A stretch of 33,243 bases of DNA from an uncultured Merdimonas sp. GTDB taxonomy: Bacteria > Bacillota > Clostridia > Lachnospirales > Lachnospiraceae. The translations under genes were made by a program, and so were the position numbers. The notes under the pieces are model-generated. The model did not search any database, was not told the DNA's origin, and saw only the letters and a program-made list of their open reading frames with translations. Location: NCBI GenBank assembly GCA_944375885.1, contig CALWBB010000011.1:1-33243 (forward strand), in the 5' to 3' direction. How positions within the stretch are numbered: position 1 is the first letter of the stretch; every line of letters begins with the position of its first letter. Below are positions 23,107-31,029 of this stretch, one piece after another.

Positions 23107-25362
23107 ATGAATCTGATCCGTTCCTGCAGGGGACAGCTTCTGCTCACCCTGGTTTTATTTCTTGCTATTTTGTCCATGCCCTTCCGCGATTACACAGAAC
23201 GGGATTTCACTTCGGAGGACATGAATTATTCCGAAGATTTTCTCGGAATTGTGGACGAGGACGGAGGTATCTTTACGGTTCCCGAAGGAGCCGGGCATCT
23301 GACGCTGTACAGCAGCGATTACTATTTCAAAAAGGGAACCTACCAGGTTGTCTTTTTTGTCAGCGCCTCTGGGGAGGGCAGCACAGTCGAAGTCTATGAC
23401 CCGCTCTGGCTGAACAGGGACAATACCTCCGGGCGCGTCCTGGCGGAAGCGGATTTGGTTCCTGGACAGGAATCCGTCTCTTTTTCCTTCACGGTAGACG
23501 ACTATGCCTCCTGCATCCAGTTCCGTGTGCAGGCGGAAAGCGCACTTACCTTTACAGGCATCCATCTGCTCTCCCAGAGAGGGCTTTACAAGGATCCCTA
23601 TCTTTACGCAGGCCTGCTGCTTCTGGCCTCCGCCCTTCTGCTCCTGTACCGGAGAAAAAAGAAGATCCGCCCGGAAATCCTTCTGCTGCTGGCTTTCGTG
23701 GCAGTCTGGAGCACAGCTCCCATGAGCTTTCCCTGGATTCAGAAGGGACACGATCTGTATTTTCATTACGGAAGGCTGTTCAATCTTTCCCAGGACCTGT
23801 TCTCCGGCAGCCTGCCTGTGCGCATCCATTCCTCGCTTTTCAAAGGCTTCGGCTACATGAGCGCTGCCTTTTATCCAGAAGCCTTTTTTTACCCCTTCGC
23901 CCTGCTGATCCGCCTGGGCATGTCGCCCATCGGCTGCTATAAGCTTCTGATCCTCTGTATCAACTTTGCGACGGCCGGCATATCCTACTATTCCTTTTCC
24001 CGGCTGTGCCGCTCCAGAAAGCTGGGGCTTACCGCCTCGGTCTTTTATGTGCTGGCTTCCTACCGTCTCATAAACCTATATACAAGATCTGCCATCGGAG
24101 AGGTGCTGGCTGCCGTCTTTCTGCCCCTTCTTCTCCTCGGCATTTACCAGCTGTTTTATGGAGATTCCCGGAAATGGTGGGCTTCTGTCATTGCCTTCAC
24201 CTGTATCTTCCAAGCCCATATGATCTCCACAGAGCTGTCCTTAGGCTTCTGCGTCCTGTTCGCCCTTCTCAATATCCGGCAGCTGAAAGACAGGGCAAGG
24301 CTGATACATCTTCTCCTGGCGGCCGGAACCACGGTGCTTTTAAATCTCTGGTCCATCCTTCCTCTGTTTGATTTGTTCCGCTATCCCTTCGAGGTGTCGC
24401 GGGACGCCAGGGCCTTGGCGGGCTATGGGGTATATGCCCTGCAGTTTTTCGACCCTTCCATCAGCAGCCCTGCCGGAGAGGCCCTCGGCCCCAGCTCCAT
24501 CACAGGGGAAATGCCCTATACCATCGGCGTCCTTCTGCTGGCTGGCAGCCTGCTTTTTGCCGCCCTCTGCTTCCGGAAAAACCGGAAGATCCCAGACTGG
24601 CACAAAAAACTCGGGATCTGGTGCCTGGCCCTCGGCCTTCTCTCTGCCTATGCTTCCAGTATCTATTTCCCCTGGGAGGCAATTCAGAGAATCGAGCTTC
24701 TGAACCGAGTCGCGGGCGCGATTCAGTTCGCCTTCCGCTTCCTGCCCTTTGCCACTTTGTTCCTATGCGTCACCTCCGCCATCGCGGTTTACGACTGCTT
24801 TACGGACCGCGCCTCCAGAAAGCTGCTCTTCCTGGGCTGCGTCTTCTTTCTGACCTGGACCTCCGGCCGGTACTTTGGAGAATATTCCGCTTCTGCCCAA
24901 AACCTCGTGGACTGGAATACGCAGATGGATCATGTCAACGACACAGACAACCTATATATGGTCACAGACGACTTTGCCTACTACAGCTACCGGAAAATCC
25001 TTGCTCAGGACGTCACCTTCAGCGCCTCTGAAGGCGTAGCCCTAAGCGATGTGTCCCGGGATGGGACAGAAGCCTCCTTTACCTATGAAAAAACAGGAAC
25101 TGCTGCAGAGGCCTATGTGGATGTTCCCTTTAACTACTATCCTTATTACCATGCTGTCGATCAGGATGGGAACGAGCTTGCCACTGACATTACGGAGCTT
25201 CTGCGCCTGCGCGTCCTGCTTCCGGAAGGCTCTTCGGGCACCGTCCAGGTTTCCTTTGAGATCCCGGCTCTGTGGCGGGTGGGCGACGCCGTCTCTGTCA
25301 TTACCCTCTGCGGCCTTATCACCCTCGCCGTCCTGTCCCGCAGAAAAAGAAAAGAGGACTGA
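23107..25362 (+). CDS. YfhO/PTPS-related multi-spanning membrane protein, copy B
   Basis: 751 residues, a paralogue of the product of 7473-9797. It has the same plan: N-terminal helix (about 9-24), outer beta-rich domain (to about 160, with LNRDNTSG at 102-109), many membrane helices, a second outer domain with VDVPFNYYPYYHA, and a final helix with a basic tail. The family loop reads KGHDLYFHYGRLFNL (H215, D216), then GFGYMSAAFYPEAFFYPFAL. This copy keeps both loop histidines lost in copy A. AAGGAG lies 9 bases before the ATG. It diverges from purL and is followed 2 bases later by a LysR regulator. It is probably a GT-C-like glycosyltransferase or flippase-associated surface-polymer protein; the substrate is unknown. 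Confidence 0.75.
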   Translation: MNLIRSCRGQLLLTLVLFLAILSMPFRDYTERDFTSEDMNYSEDFLGIVDEDGGIFTVPEGAGHLTLYSSDYYFKKGTYQVVFFVSASGEGSTVEVYDPLWLNRDNTSGRVLAEADLVPGQESVSFSFTVDDYASCIQFRVQAESALTFTGIHLLSQRGLYKDPYLYAGLLLLASALLLLYRRKKKIRPEILLLLAFVAVWSTAPMSFPWIQKGHDLYFHYGRLFNLSQDLFSGSLPVRIHSSLFKGFGYMSAAFYPEAFFYPFALLIRLGMSPIGCYKLLILCINFATAGISYYSFSRLCRSRKLGLTASVFYVLASYRLINLYTRSAIGEVLAAVFLPLLLLGIYQLFYGDSRKWWASVIAFTCIFQAHMISTELSLGFCVLFALLNIRQLKDRARLIHLLLAAGTTVLLNLWSILPLFDLFRYPFEVSRDARALAGYGVYALQFFDPSISSPAGEALGPSSITGEMPYTIGVLLLAGSLLFAALCFRKNRKIPDWHKKLGIWCLALGLLSAYASSIYFPWEAIQRIELLNRVAGAIQFAFRFLPFATLFLCVTSAIAVYDCFTDRASRKLLFLGCVFFLTWTSGRYFGEYSASAQNLVDWNTQMDHVNDTDNLYMVTDDFAYYSYRKILAQDVTFSASEGVALSDVSRDGTEASFTYEKTGTAAEAYVDVPFNYYPYYHAVDQDGNELATDITELLRLRVLLPEGSSGTVQVSFEIPALWRVGDAVSVITLCGLITLAVLSRRKRKED

Positions 25363-25364
25363 CT

Positions 25365-26243
25365 ATGGATATTAACTATGAGCTTTATAAGGTATTCTAC
25401 TATGTGGCCGTCTCTTTGAGCTTCTCGGAGGCTTCCAAGCAGCTTTTTATCTCCCAGTCAGCGGTCAGCCAGTCCATCAAGGTGCTGGAGAAAAAGCTGA
25501 ACCAGAACCTCTTCATCCGCAGCACAAAAAAGGTGCAGCTGACTCCCGAAGGGGAGATCCTGCTGCGCCACATTGAGCCTGCCATTCATCTGATAAAACG
25601 AGGGGAAAACCAGCTCGTGGAAGCCGGATCCTTAGGCGGCGGCCAGCTGCGGATCGGGGCCAGCGACACCATCTGCCGCTATTTTCTGGTGCCTTACCTA
25701 AGCCGTTTCCACAAAGAATTCCCAGGCGTCCACATCAAGGTCACGAACCAGACCTCCATCGGCTGCGTCGATCTCCTGGAAAACGGACAGGCGGATCTAA
25801 TCTTCACCAACTACCCGAATTCCCGCCTTGGAAATTCGGGGCATCTGAAAAAGATCCGCAGTTTTCAGGATGTCTTTATCGCCAACCGGCATTACTTCGC
25901 CCTGGAGAACCAGAAACTCTCTTTTCGCGATCTCCTGAACTATCCGATCCTTATGCTCACCCGCCAGAGCACCACCAGCGAGTACCTGCACAATCTCTTC
26001 CAGCAGCATCAGCTGGATCTGGTGCCTGAGATCGAGCTGAGCAGCAATGACCTGCTGCTCGATCTGGCTTCCATCGGCCTTGGCATCGCCTTCGTCCCGG
26101 ACTACTGCCTGCCAGGCACCTCACCAGATCTTTTCCGTCTCTCACTGTCTGAGGAACTGCCCCCGAGGCAGCTTATGATCGTACACAGCGAGCAGCTGCC
26201 CTTAAGCCAGGCCGCGAAAAAATTTATGGAGTACTTCACATAG
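25365..26243 (+). CDS. LysR-family transcriptional regulator
   Basis: 292 residues, the usual LysR length. The N-terminal winged helix-turn-helix (residues 1-60) includes FSEASKQLFISQSAVSQSIK and LEKKLNQNLFIR. The periplasmic-binding-like effector domain follows (from about residue 88, GQLRIGASDTICRYFLVPYL). The ATG at 25365 has AGAGG 7 bases upstream; the longer frame back to 25272 lies inside the membrane gene. It starts 2 bases after that gene's stop, so the two are co-transcribed. This is atypical for LysR proteins, which are usually divergent from their targets. The effector is unknown. Candidate targets are the divergent promoters at 22857-23106. It ends 8 bases from the convergent helicase gene with no visible terminator. 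Confidence 0.92.
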   Translation: MDINYELYKVFYYVAVSLSFSEASKQLFISQSAVSQSIKVLEKKLNQNLFIRSTKKVQLTPEGEILLRHIEPAIHLIKRGENQLVEAGSLGGGQLRIGASDTICRYFLVPYLSRFHKEFPGVHIKVTNQTSIGCVDLLENGQADLIFTNYPNSRLGNSGHLKKIRSFQDVFIANRHYFALENQKLSFRDLLNYPILMLTRQSTTSEYLHNLFQQHQLDLVPEIELSSNDLLLDLASIGLGIAFVPDYCLPGTSPDLFRLSLSEELPPRQLMIVHSEQLPLSQAAKKFMEYFT

Positions 26244-26251
26244 CTGTCCGC

Positions 26252-28717
26252 TCATCCGGCAGCGTCCCAAAAGCCCGCAATCCTTCCGCCCGCGTCCCCA
26301 AGCCTGCACGCCTGGACGCCTTCCCACTCCAGCGGGAACAGCCTCCGGTACTCGCTTCCCAGGAAGCGGTCATCCAGCAGCAGAATTACGCCCCTGTCCT
26401 CGTCCGTGCGGATGACCCGGCCTGCGGCCTGCAGCACCTTGTTCATGCCTGGATAGCGGTAGGCGTAGGCGAAGCCGTCCATGCCCCGGCTCTCATAAAA
26501 CCAGCGCAGGATCTCCCGCTCATGGCAGACCTGCGGCAGCCCGGTGCCCACCACAGCCGCGCCGATGAGGGCCTCCCGTTTCAGATCTATCCCTTCCGAA
26601 AAAATCCCTCCCAGCACACAAAAACCCAGCAGGCTTTTCTCCCGGCCGGATCCTTTCGTCCTCTGCCTGGCAGCTTTCTTCTGCTCGTCCTGCTTATTCT
26701 CCATATCCCGGGCATTCTGCATGTCCTGGGCGCTCTGTATATCCTGGGCGCTCTGCTCAAACTGCTCAAGGAAGGCTTCCCTCTCCTCCTCCCGCATGCC
26801 GGATCTCTGGATGACACAGTCCACCCTTTCTCCATAACGCTCCTCAAATATGTCAAAGACTTCTCCCATCATGCGGTACGACGGGAAGAAGGCCAGATAA
26901 TTTCCCTTTTTTCCTTCTGCCATAGCCGCCAGCCAGGCCGCGATCCGCTCGTATTCCATCTGATTTCTCCGGGTATAGCGGCTGCTCACGTCCTGTCCAA
27001 GCAGGAGCAGGCGGTTCGCCGCCGCAAAGGGTGAGCGGGCGTAGACCGCGTAATCCTCCCCGTCTCCCAGCAGATGCTTGTAATAGGGCATCGGAAGCAG
27101 GGTCGCCGAGAAGAAGACGGCTGCGTTTCCCTTGTCCAGGCACTCCCGCAGGTTCTTCGCCGTCTCCACACAGTAAAGCTTCAGGCGGAAACGCCCATCC
27201 TCTCCGATCTCGCTGTAAATCACGTAATTCTCATCCAGCCGGTCCACCGTATTCAGAAAATCCCGCACCTGGAACCAGAAGTCCAGGATCTCCTTTAAGA
27301 GTTCCGGCTCCGCCGTCCCCTCCTCGCGGATCCGGTCAAGCTCTGCGGACAAGGACAAAAGCTGTAGCGCGAAGGCTCCCACATCCTCATGAAGCTGGTA
27401 CGTCTCGCATTCCTTTTTCAGGCCCAGCAGATATTTATTGCAGCGCTCCAGACAGCGCTCCGCCTTTTTGTACCGTCCTTTCAGCTTCCGCTTCAGCTCC
27501 AGGAAATCCTCCTTGCAAAGGGAGGCGCTGAACATTTCCCTCCCCCGCTCCACCAGATTGTGTGCCTCGTCGATGAGAAACAGGTATTCTCCCTTTGTCC
27601 CCTCCGCGAAGAAACGCTTCAGCCGCACATTGGGATCAAAGGCATAGTTATAATCGCAGATGACCGCGTCTGTCCAGGAGGCCGTATCCAGGCTCAGCTC
27701 AAAGGGGCAGACCCGGTGCTTATGGGCCTGGGCCAGCAGGGCTTCTCTGCCAAGCTCGTCCGGCCCTTCTGTCAGGAGCTCATAGACCGCCCCATTTACC
27801 CGGTCAAAATGCCCCTTCGCATAGGGACAGCTATCCGGATTGCACTGCACCTCCTCACAGACGCAGAGCTTTTCCTTCGCCGTCAGGGTCACTGTCTTCA
27901 TGCGTAAGCCCTTCCCCCGCAGGACCCGGAAGGCTTCCTCCGCCACTGTACGCGTCACCGTCTTCGCCGTCAGGTAAAAGATCCGATCCCCCAGGCCTTC
28001 GCCCACGGCCTTCACCGCCGGAAACACCGTGGAAATCGTCTTGCCGACCCCCGTAGGAGCCTGGATGAACAGCCGCTTCTTCCGGGCAATCGTCCGGTAG
28101 ACACCCGCCGCCAGCTCCCGCTGTCCCTCCCGGTAGGGAAAGGGAAATTCCAGAGGCTGGATGCTGGCTTTTCGGAGCTTCTTCCATTCATACTGGAAGC
28201 CGGCCCATTTCTCATACTCCTTCATCAGTCCGAAGAACCATTCCCGCAGTTCCTCCCGCGTCCTGGTCTCCCGAAAATACTTCAGCTCCTCCGTCTCCAG
28301 ATTTCCGTAGGTGAGCTGCACGCCGATCTCCGGCAGCTCCTCCCGCTCCGCGTAGATGCAGGCATAGCAGAGAGCCTGGGCCAGATGCAAGCCCACTGGC
28401 TCCCCGATAAGTTTCAGATCCCGGTACACGCCCTTGATCTCGTCGATGTAGACCAGGCCGTCCTCCGCGAAAATCCCATCCGCGCGGCCCTCCACCACAC
28501 AGTCAAATTTCCCCATGGAGACACGGGTCTTCAAAGGAACCTCCGCCTGGTAGCCTGCTCCCATCCGTTTCTGTATTTTTCTGTGAAGACGGCCCCCTGC
28601 CTGCATGGCCAGAAGATCCGCCTTTCCTGTCGTTCTGTTGTCCAGATCTCCCTCCCGCAGGATAAATTCCACCAGCGCGCGCACGGAGATCCGGATCTCT
28701 GTTCTCACTTCGTCCAT
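26252..28717 (-). CDS. Nuclease-helicase fusion: RecB/Cas4-like domain plus XPD/DinG-like helicase
   Basis: 821 residues. The N-terminal PD-(D/E)XK nuclease has H45, D80 (GRAD), E93-x-K95 (IDEIKG) and Q114xxxY118, the layout of RecB/Cas4-type exonucleases. The superfamily 2 helicase has Walker A APTGVGKT (220-227), a cysteine group at 285, 287, 292, 297 and 337 that fits the XPD-type 4Fe-4S domain, DEAH (383-386), and motif VI QAAGRVIRTDEDRG. An insertion made of six-residue repeats lies in the second motor domain. It is probably a DNA repair helicase; this fused form is known in clostridia but its role is not defined. The ATG at 28717 has no ribosome binding site, and the promoter is so close that the mRNA may be leaderless. 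Confidence 0.88.
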   Translation of the reverse strand: MDEVRTEIRISVRALVEFILREGDLDNRTTGKADLLAMQAGGRLHRKIQKRMGAGYQAEVPLKTRVSMGKFDCVVEGRADGIFAEDGLVYIDEIKGVYRDLKLIGEPVGLHLAQALCYACIYAEREELPEIGVQLTYGNLETEELKYFRETRTREELREWFFGLMKEYEKWAGFQYEWKKLRKASIQPLEFPFPYREGQRELAAGVYRTIARKKRLFIQAPTGVGKTISTVFPAVKAVGEGLGDRIFYLTAKTVTRTVAEEAFRVLRGKGLRMKTVTLTAKEKLCVCEEVQCNPDSCPYAKGHFDRVNGAVYELLTEGPDELGREALLAQAHKHRVCPFELSLDTASWTDAVICDYNYAFDPNVRLKRFFAEGTKGEYLFLIDEAHNLVERGREMFSASLCKEDFLELKRKLKGRYKKAERCLERCNKYLLGLKKECETYQLHEDVGAFALQLLSLSAELDRIREEGTAEPELLKEILDFWFQVRDFLNTVDRLDENYVIYSEIGEDGRFRLKLYCVETAKNLRECLDKGNAAVFFSATLLPMPYYKHLLGDGEDYAVYARSPFAAANRLLLLGQDVSSRYTRRNQMEYERIAAWLAAMAEGKKGNYLAFFPSYRMMGEVFDIFEERYGERVDCVIQRSGMREEEREAFLEQFEQSAQDIQSAQDMQNARDMENKQDEQKKAARQRTKGSGREKSLLGFCVLGGIFSEGIDLKREALIGAAVVGTGLPQVCHEREILRWFYESRGMDGFAYAYRYPGMNKVLQAAGRVIRTDEDRGVILLLDDRFLGSEYRRLFPLEWEGVQACRLGDAGGRIAGFWDAAG
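26688..26759 (-). repeat. Four tandem 18-base repeats in the helicase gene
   Basis: Four consecutive 18-base units (26688-26705, 26706-26723, 26724-26741, 26742-26759). The last two differ only at the end, and the first is the most diverged. They encode six-residue units such as QSAQDI, QSAQDM and QNARDM. Unit length is a multiple of three, so copy-number change would not shift the frame. Confidence 0.8.
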
Positions 28718-28723
28718 AGCACA

Positions 28724-28752
28724 ATTCTAGCACAAAAAAAGAGCCCGGTAAA
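28724..28752 (-). promoter_or_regulatory. Predicted leaderless promoter of the helicase gene
   Basis: Minus strand: TTTACC (28747-28752), 17 bases, TAGAAT (28724-28729) preceded by TGC (extended -10). Only six bases (28718-28723) separate the -10 from the ATG, so transcription should begin at or next to the start codon. The -35 lies in the loop of the upstream operon's terminator hairpin and the spacer includes its T-tract. Confidence 0.6.
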
Positions 28753-28765
28753 CCAGGCCCCTCTC
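28734..28765 (-). terminator. Intrinsic terminator of the prkC-rsgA-rpe-thiN operon
   Basis: Minus strand: GCCTGG-TTTA-CCGGGC hairpin, extended by weaker outer pairs, followed by seven T (28734-28740 on the plus strand are A). It lies 25 bases past the thiN stop, in the right orientation to end that operon. Confidence 0.88.
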
Positions 28766-28790
28766 TGTCGTATGCTTTCTTTTTCTCTTG

Positions 28791-29444
28791 TCAGTCCCGG
28801 GATTCAATCAGAATCAAAACGCCTGTCTTCATCTGAATCCTTCCCTCCGCCGCCAGAATCTCATTGCTGACGCCAAGGCCCGCGCTTCCCGTGCTGGTAA
28901 AGGTATGATCCCGCAGCGGATATTTAAAACCGGTCAGCGTCACGCCGGTCACCTCCGTGGTCAGAGGAATGAGAGAGACATAGTCCCCGTACTGTTCCTC
29001 CCTCGCAATCACCGTCTCCTCATCTATCAGGCGAATCCGGTTATGCTCGTCCAGGAGCTCGCAGAGCACGCCTCTTTTCTTCGCCAGCATCATGCTCTGG
29101 ATATTCCCAAGCACATGGTCAATCCGGCTCCCGGTGCCGCCCAGGATCACGATCTCCGTACTCCCAAGCTCCAGGGCCAGCTCGATGGCAATCTGCGTAT
29201 CTGTGGAATCCTTGACCGGATTAAAGGCCCTAAGCTCGATGTTCTTCTGCTTCCGGTAATAATCCACCAGCTCCGGCGCGGCCGTGTCAAAATCCCCCAC
29301 CACATGGGTGGGAGCGATTCCATTTTCATAAAGGAAGCGCAGTCCATTGTCCACGCCTATGATCCGGTCAAATGGTTCTTGTTTCAAAAAGGACAGGGCA
29401 AAACCGCGTCCGATTCTGCCCCCGCTTACAATTAAAGTTCTCAT
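28791..29444 (-). CDS. thiN: Thiamine pyrophosphokinase
   Basis: Transfers pyrophosphate from ATP to thiamine to make the cofactor thiamine diphosphate. The family motifs are GVDNGLRFL, VGDFDT, NPVKDSTDTQIAIELA and ILGGTGSRIDHVLGNI, in the order and spacing of ThiN-type enzymes; a C-terminal beta-rich thiamine-binding domain follows. The start at 29444 (MRTLIVSGG) fits homologues and has GGGACAGGA upstream. The in-frame ATG at 29465 has no ribosome binding site. The protein is 217 residues, normal length. It is the last gene of the operon, 26 bases after rpe, with a strong terminator beyond. Confidence 0.94.
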   Translation of the reverse strand: MRTLIVSGGRIGRGFALSFLKQEPFDRIIGVDNGLRFLYENGIAPTHVVGDFDTAAPELVDYYRKQKNIELRAFNPVKDSTDTQIAIELALELGSTEIVILGGTGSRIDHVLGNIQSMMLAKKRGVLCELLDEHNRIRLIDEETVIAREEQYGDYVSLIPLTTEVTGVTLTGFKYPLRDHTFTSTGSAGLGVSNEILAAEGRIQMKTGVLILIESRD

Positions 29445-29470
29445 GCTTCCTGTCCCGTTCCGCATTCGGA

Positions 29471-30127
29471 TTATTTTGCATCCAGTATCTTCAGGAAGTC
29501 CTCCACATTCTTCTGCGCATCGCCGGAGAAGACGGCGGAACCGGCTACGATGACGTTTGCTCCGGCGTCCAGCACCTTCTGCACATTGTTCAGCTTGATT
29601 CCTCCGTCCACCTCGAGATCCGTCTCCAGCCCGCGCCCGTCAATCATCCTGCGCAGCTCCTGAATCTTGCGGGTGCAGCTTTCGATATACTTCTGGCCGC
29701 CGAAGCCCGGGTTCACCGTCATCAGAAGCACCAGATCCAGATCCTCCAGGATATACTCCAGGGCCGAAAGCGGAGTGGCCGGGTTCAGGGCGACGCCAGC
29801 CTTCACGCCGGCCTCCTTGATAGCCGCGACCGTTCGGTTCAGATGGGTGCAGGCTTCCGCGTGTACGGTGATGATGTCCGCTCCCGCATCGGCAAAGGCC
29901 TGGATATAACGGTCCGGATCGCAGATCATCAAATGCACGTCAAATACCATGATCGAATTTCTCCGGATAGACTCAATCACCGGAAAGCCTAAAGACAGAC
30001 TGGGCACAAACGCTCCGTCCATCACATCGATGTGAAGATACTGCGCTCCCGCGTTCTCCACTTTTTTCACGTCCTCGCCCAGAGCGGCAAAATCTGCCGC
30101 AAGAATCGACGGCGCCAGCTTATTCAT
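29471..30127 (-). CDS. rpe: Ribulose-phosphate 3-epimerase
   Basis: Interconverts ribulose 5-phosphate and xylulose 5-phosphate in the pentose phosphate pathway. A 218-residue TIM barrel with the family signatures LAPSILAADFA at the start, HIDVMDGAFVPSLSLG (metal-binding His32/Asp34), VHLMI, VNPGFGGQ and EVDGGI (second catalytic Asp). AGGAGG lies 9 bases before the ATG, inside the end of rsgA, and the gap to rsgA is 3 bases. The rsgA-rpe-thiN order is the standard one in Firmicutes. Confidence 0.97.
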   Translation of the reverse strand: MNKLAPSILAADFAALGEDVKKVENAGAQYLHIDVMDGAFVPSLSLGFPVIESIRRNSIMVFDVHLMICDPDRYIQAFADAGADIITVHAEACTHLNRTVAAIKEAGVKAGVALNPATPLSALEYILEDLDLVLLMTVNPGFGGQKYIESCTRKIQELRRMIDGRGLETDLEVDGGIKLNNVQKVLDAGANVIVAGSAVFSGDAQKNVEDFLKILDAK

Positions 30128-30130
30128 GTG

Positions 30131-31012
30131 TCAATACCTCCTCTTGTCTTTCAGTTCGTTATAAAGCAGCGTATAATTCTCATAACGGATAGGGCTGATT
30201 CTGCCCTCCGCAAGAGCTTCCTTTACCGCGCAGTCCGGCTCGTGGATATGGGCGCAGCCCTGGAACCGGCAGCTTTCCTCATATTCCCGGAACTCCGGAA
30301 AATACTGTCCCAGCTCCTCCTTCTCCATGCCTTCCGGCAGATAGATAGAGCTAAATCCCGGCGTATCGCAGATGTAGCTGTCCTCATCCAGAGCGAAAAG
30401 CTCCGAATGCCGGGTCGTATGGCGTCCCCGCTCAATCTTTCTGCTGATATCGCCGGTCTCCATGGACGCCTCCGGAGAGAGCAGGTTAATCAGGGAGGAT
30501 TTCCCCACGCCGGAGGGCCCGGCCACCGTCGTGGTCCGCCCCTTCAGCAGGCTGCGGATCCCCTCCACGCCCTCCCTGGTGGCCGCGCTGGTGAACCGTA
30601 CCTCATAGCCCGCGCTTATGTAGGTATCCTTCAGAGCCGCCAGATCCTGCTCCGCCGCCAGATCCTGCTTGTTAAAGCACACGACCGCCGGAACCTGCTG
30701 GTACTGCATCAGAATCAGAAACCTGTCCAGAAGATTGAAATTAGGCTTCGGCTTTGCCGCCGCGAAAATCACCAGCGCCTGATCCACATTGGCCACCGCC
30801 GGGCGGATCAGCTCGTTCTTTCTTGGAAGAATCTCTTCGATGTTCCCTTCCTTATCTCTTTCATCCAGAACCGTCATCCGCACATTGTCGCCCACCAGGG
30901 GCTTAACCTTCTGATTGCGGAAGCTTCCCTTTGCCTTGCATTCATAGACGCCGGATTCTCCCACATGTACGTAGTAGAATCCGGCGATACCTTTTATAAT
31001 TTTCCCCTGCAT
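30131..31012 (-). CDS. rsgA: Ribosome small subunit-dependent GTPase A
   Basis: A circularly permuted GTPase that acts in late 30S ribosome assembly. 293 residues: an N-terminal OB fold; then the permuted G motifs G4 NKQDL, G1 GPSGVGKSS and G3 DTPGF; then a C-terminal zinc finger (C-x4-C-x-H with a further Cys, CRFQGCAHIHEPDC). The ATG at 31012 has AGG 7 bases upstream, 17 bases after prkC. Co-transcription with a PASTA kinase is typical, and RsgA is a reported phosphorylation target of PrkC-type kinases in some Firmicutes. Confidence 0.97.
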   Translation of the reverse strand: MQGKIIKGIAGFYYVHVGESGVYECKAKGSFRNQKVKPLVGDNVRMTVLDERDKEGNIEEILPRKNELIRPAVANVDQALVIFAAAKPKPNFNLLDRFLILMQYQQVPAVVCFNKQDLAAEQDLAALKDTYISAGYEVRFTSAATREGVEGIRSLLKGRTTTVAGPSGVGKSSLINLLSPEASMETGDISRKIERGRHTTRHSELFALDEDSYICDTPGFSSIYLPEGMEKEELGQYFPEFREYEESCRFQGCAHIHEPDCAVKEALAEGRISPIRYENYTLLYNELKDKRRY

Positions 31013-31029
31013 GGATAAGCCTGCTTTTC

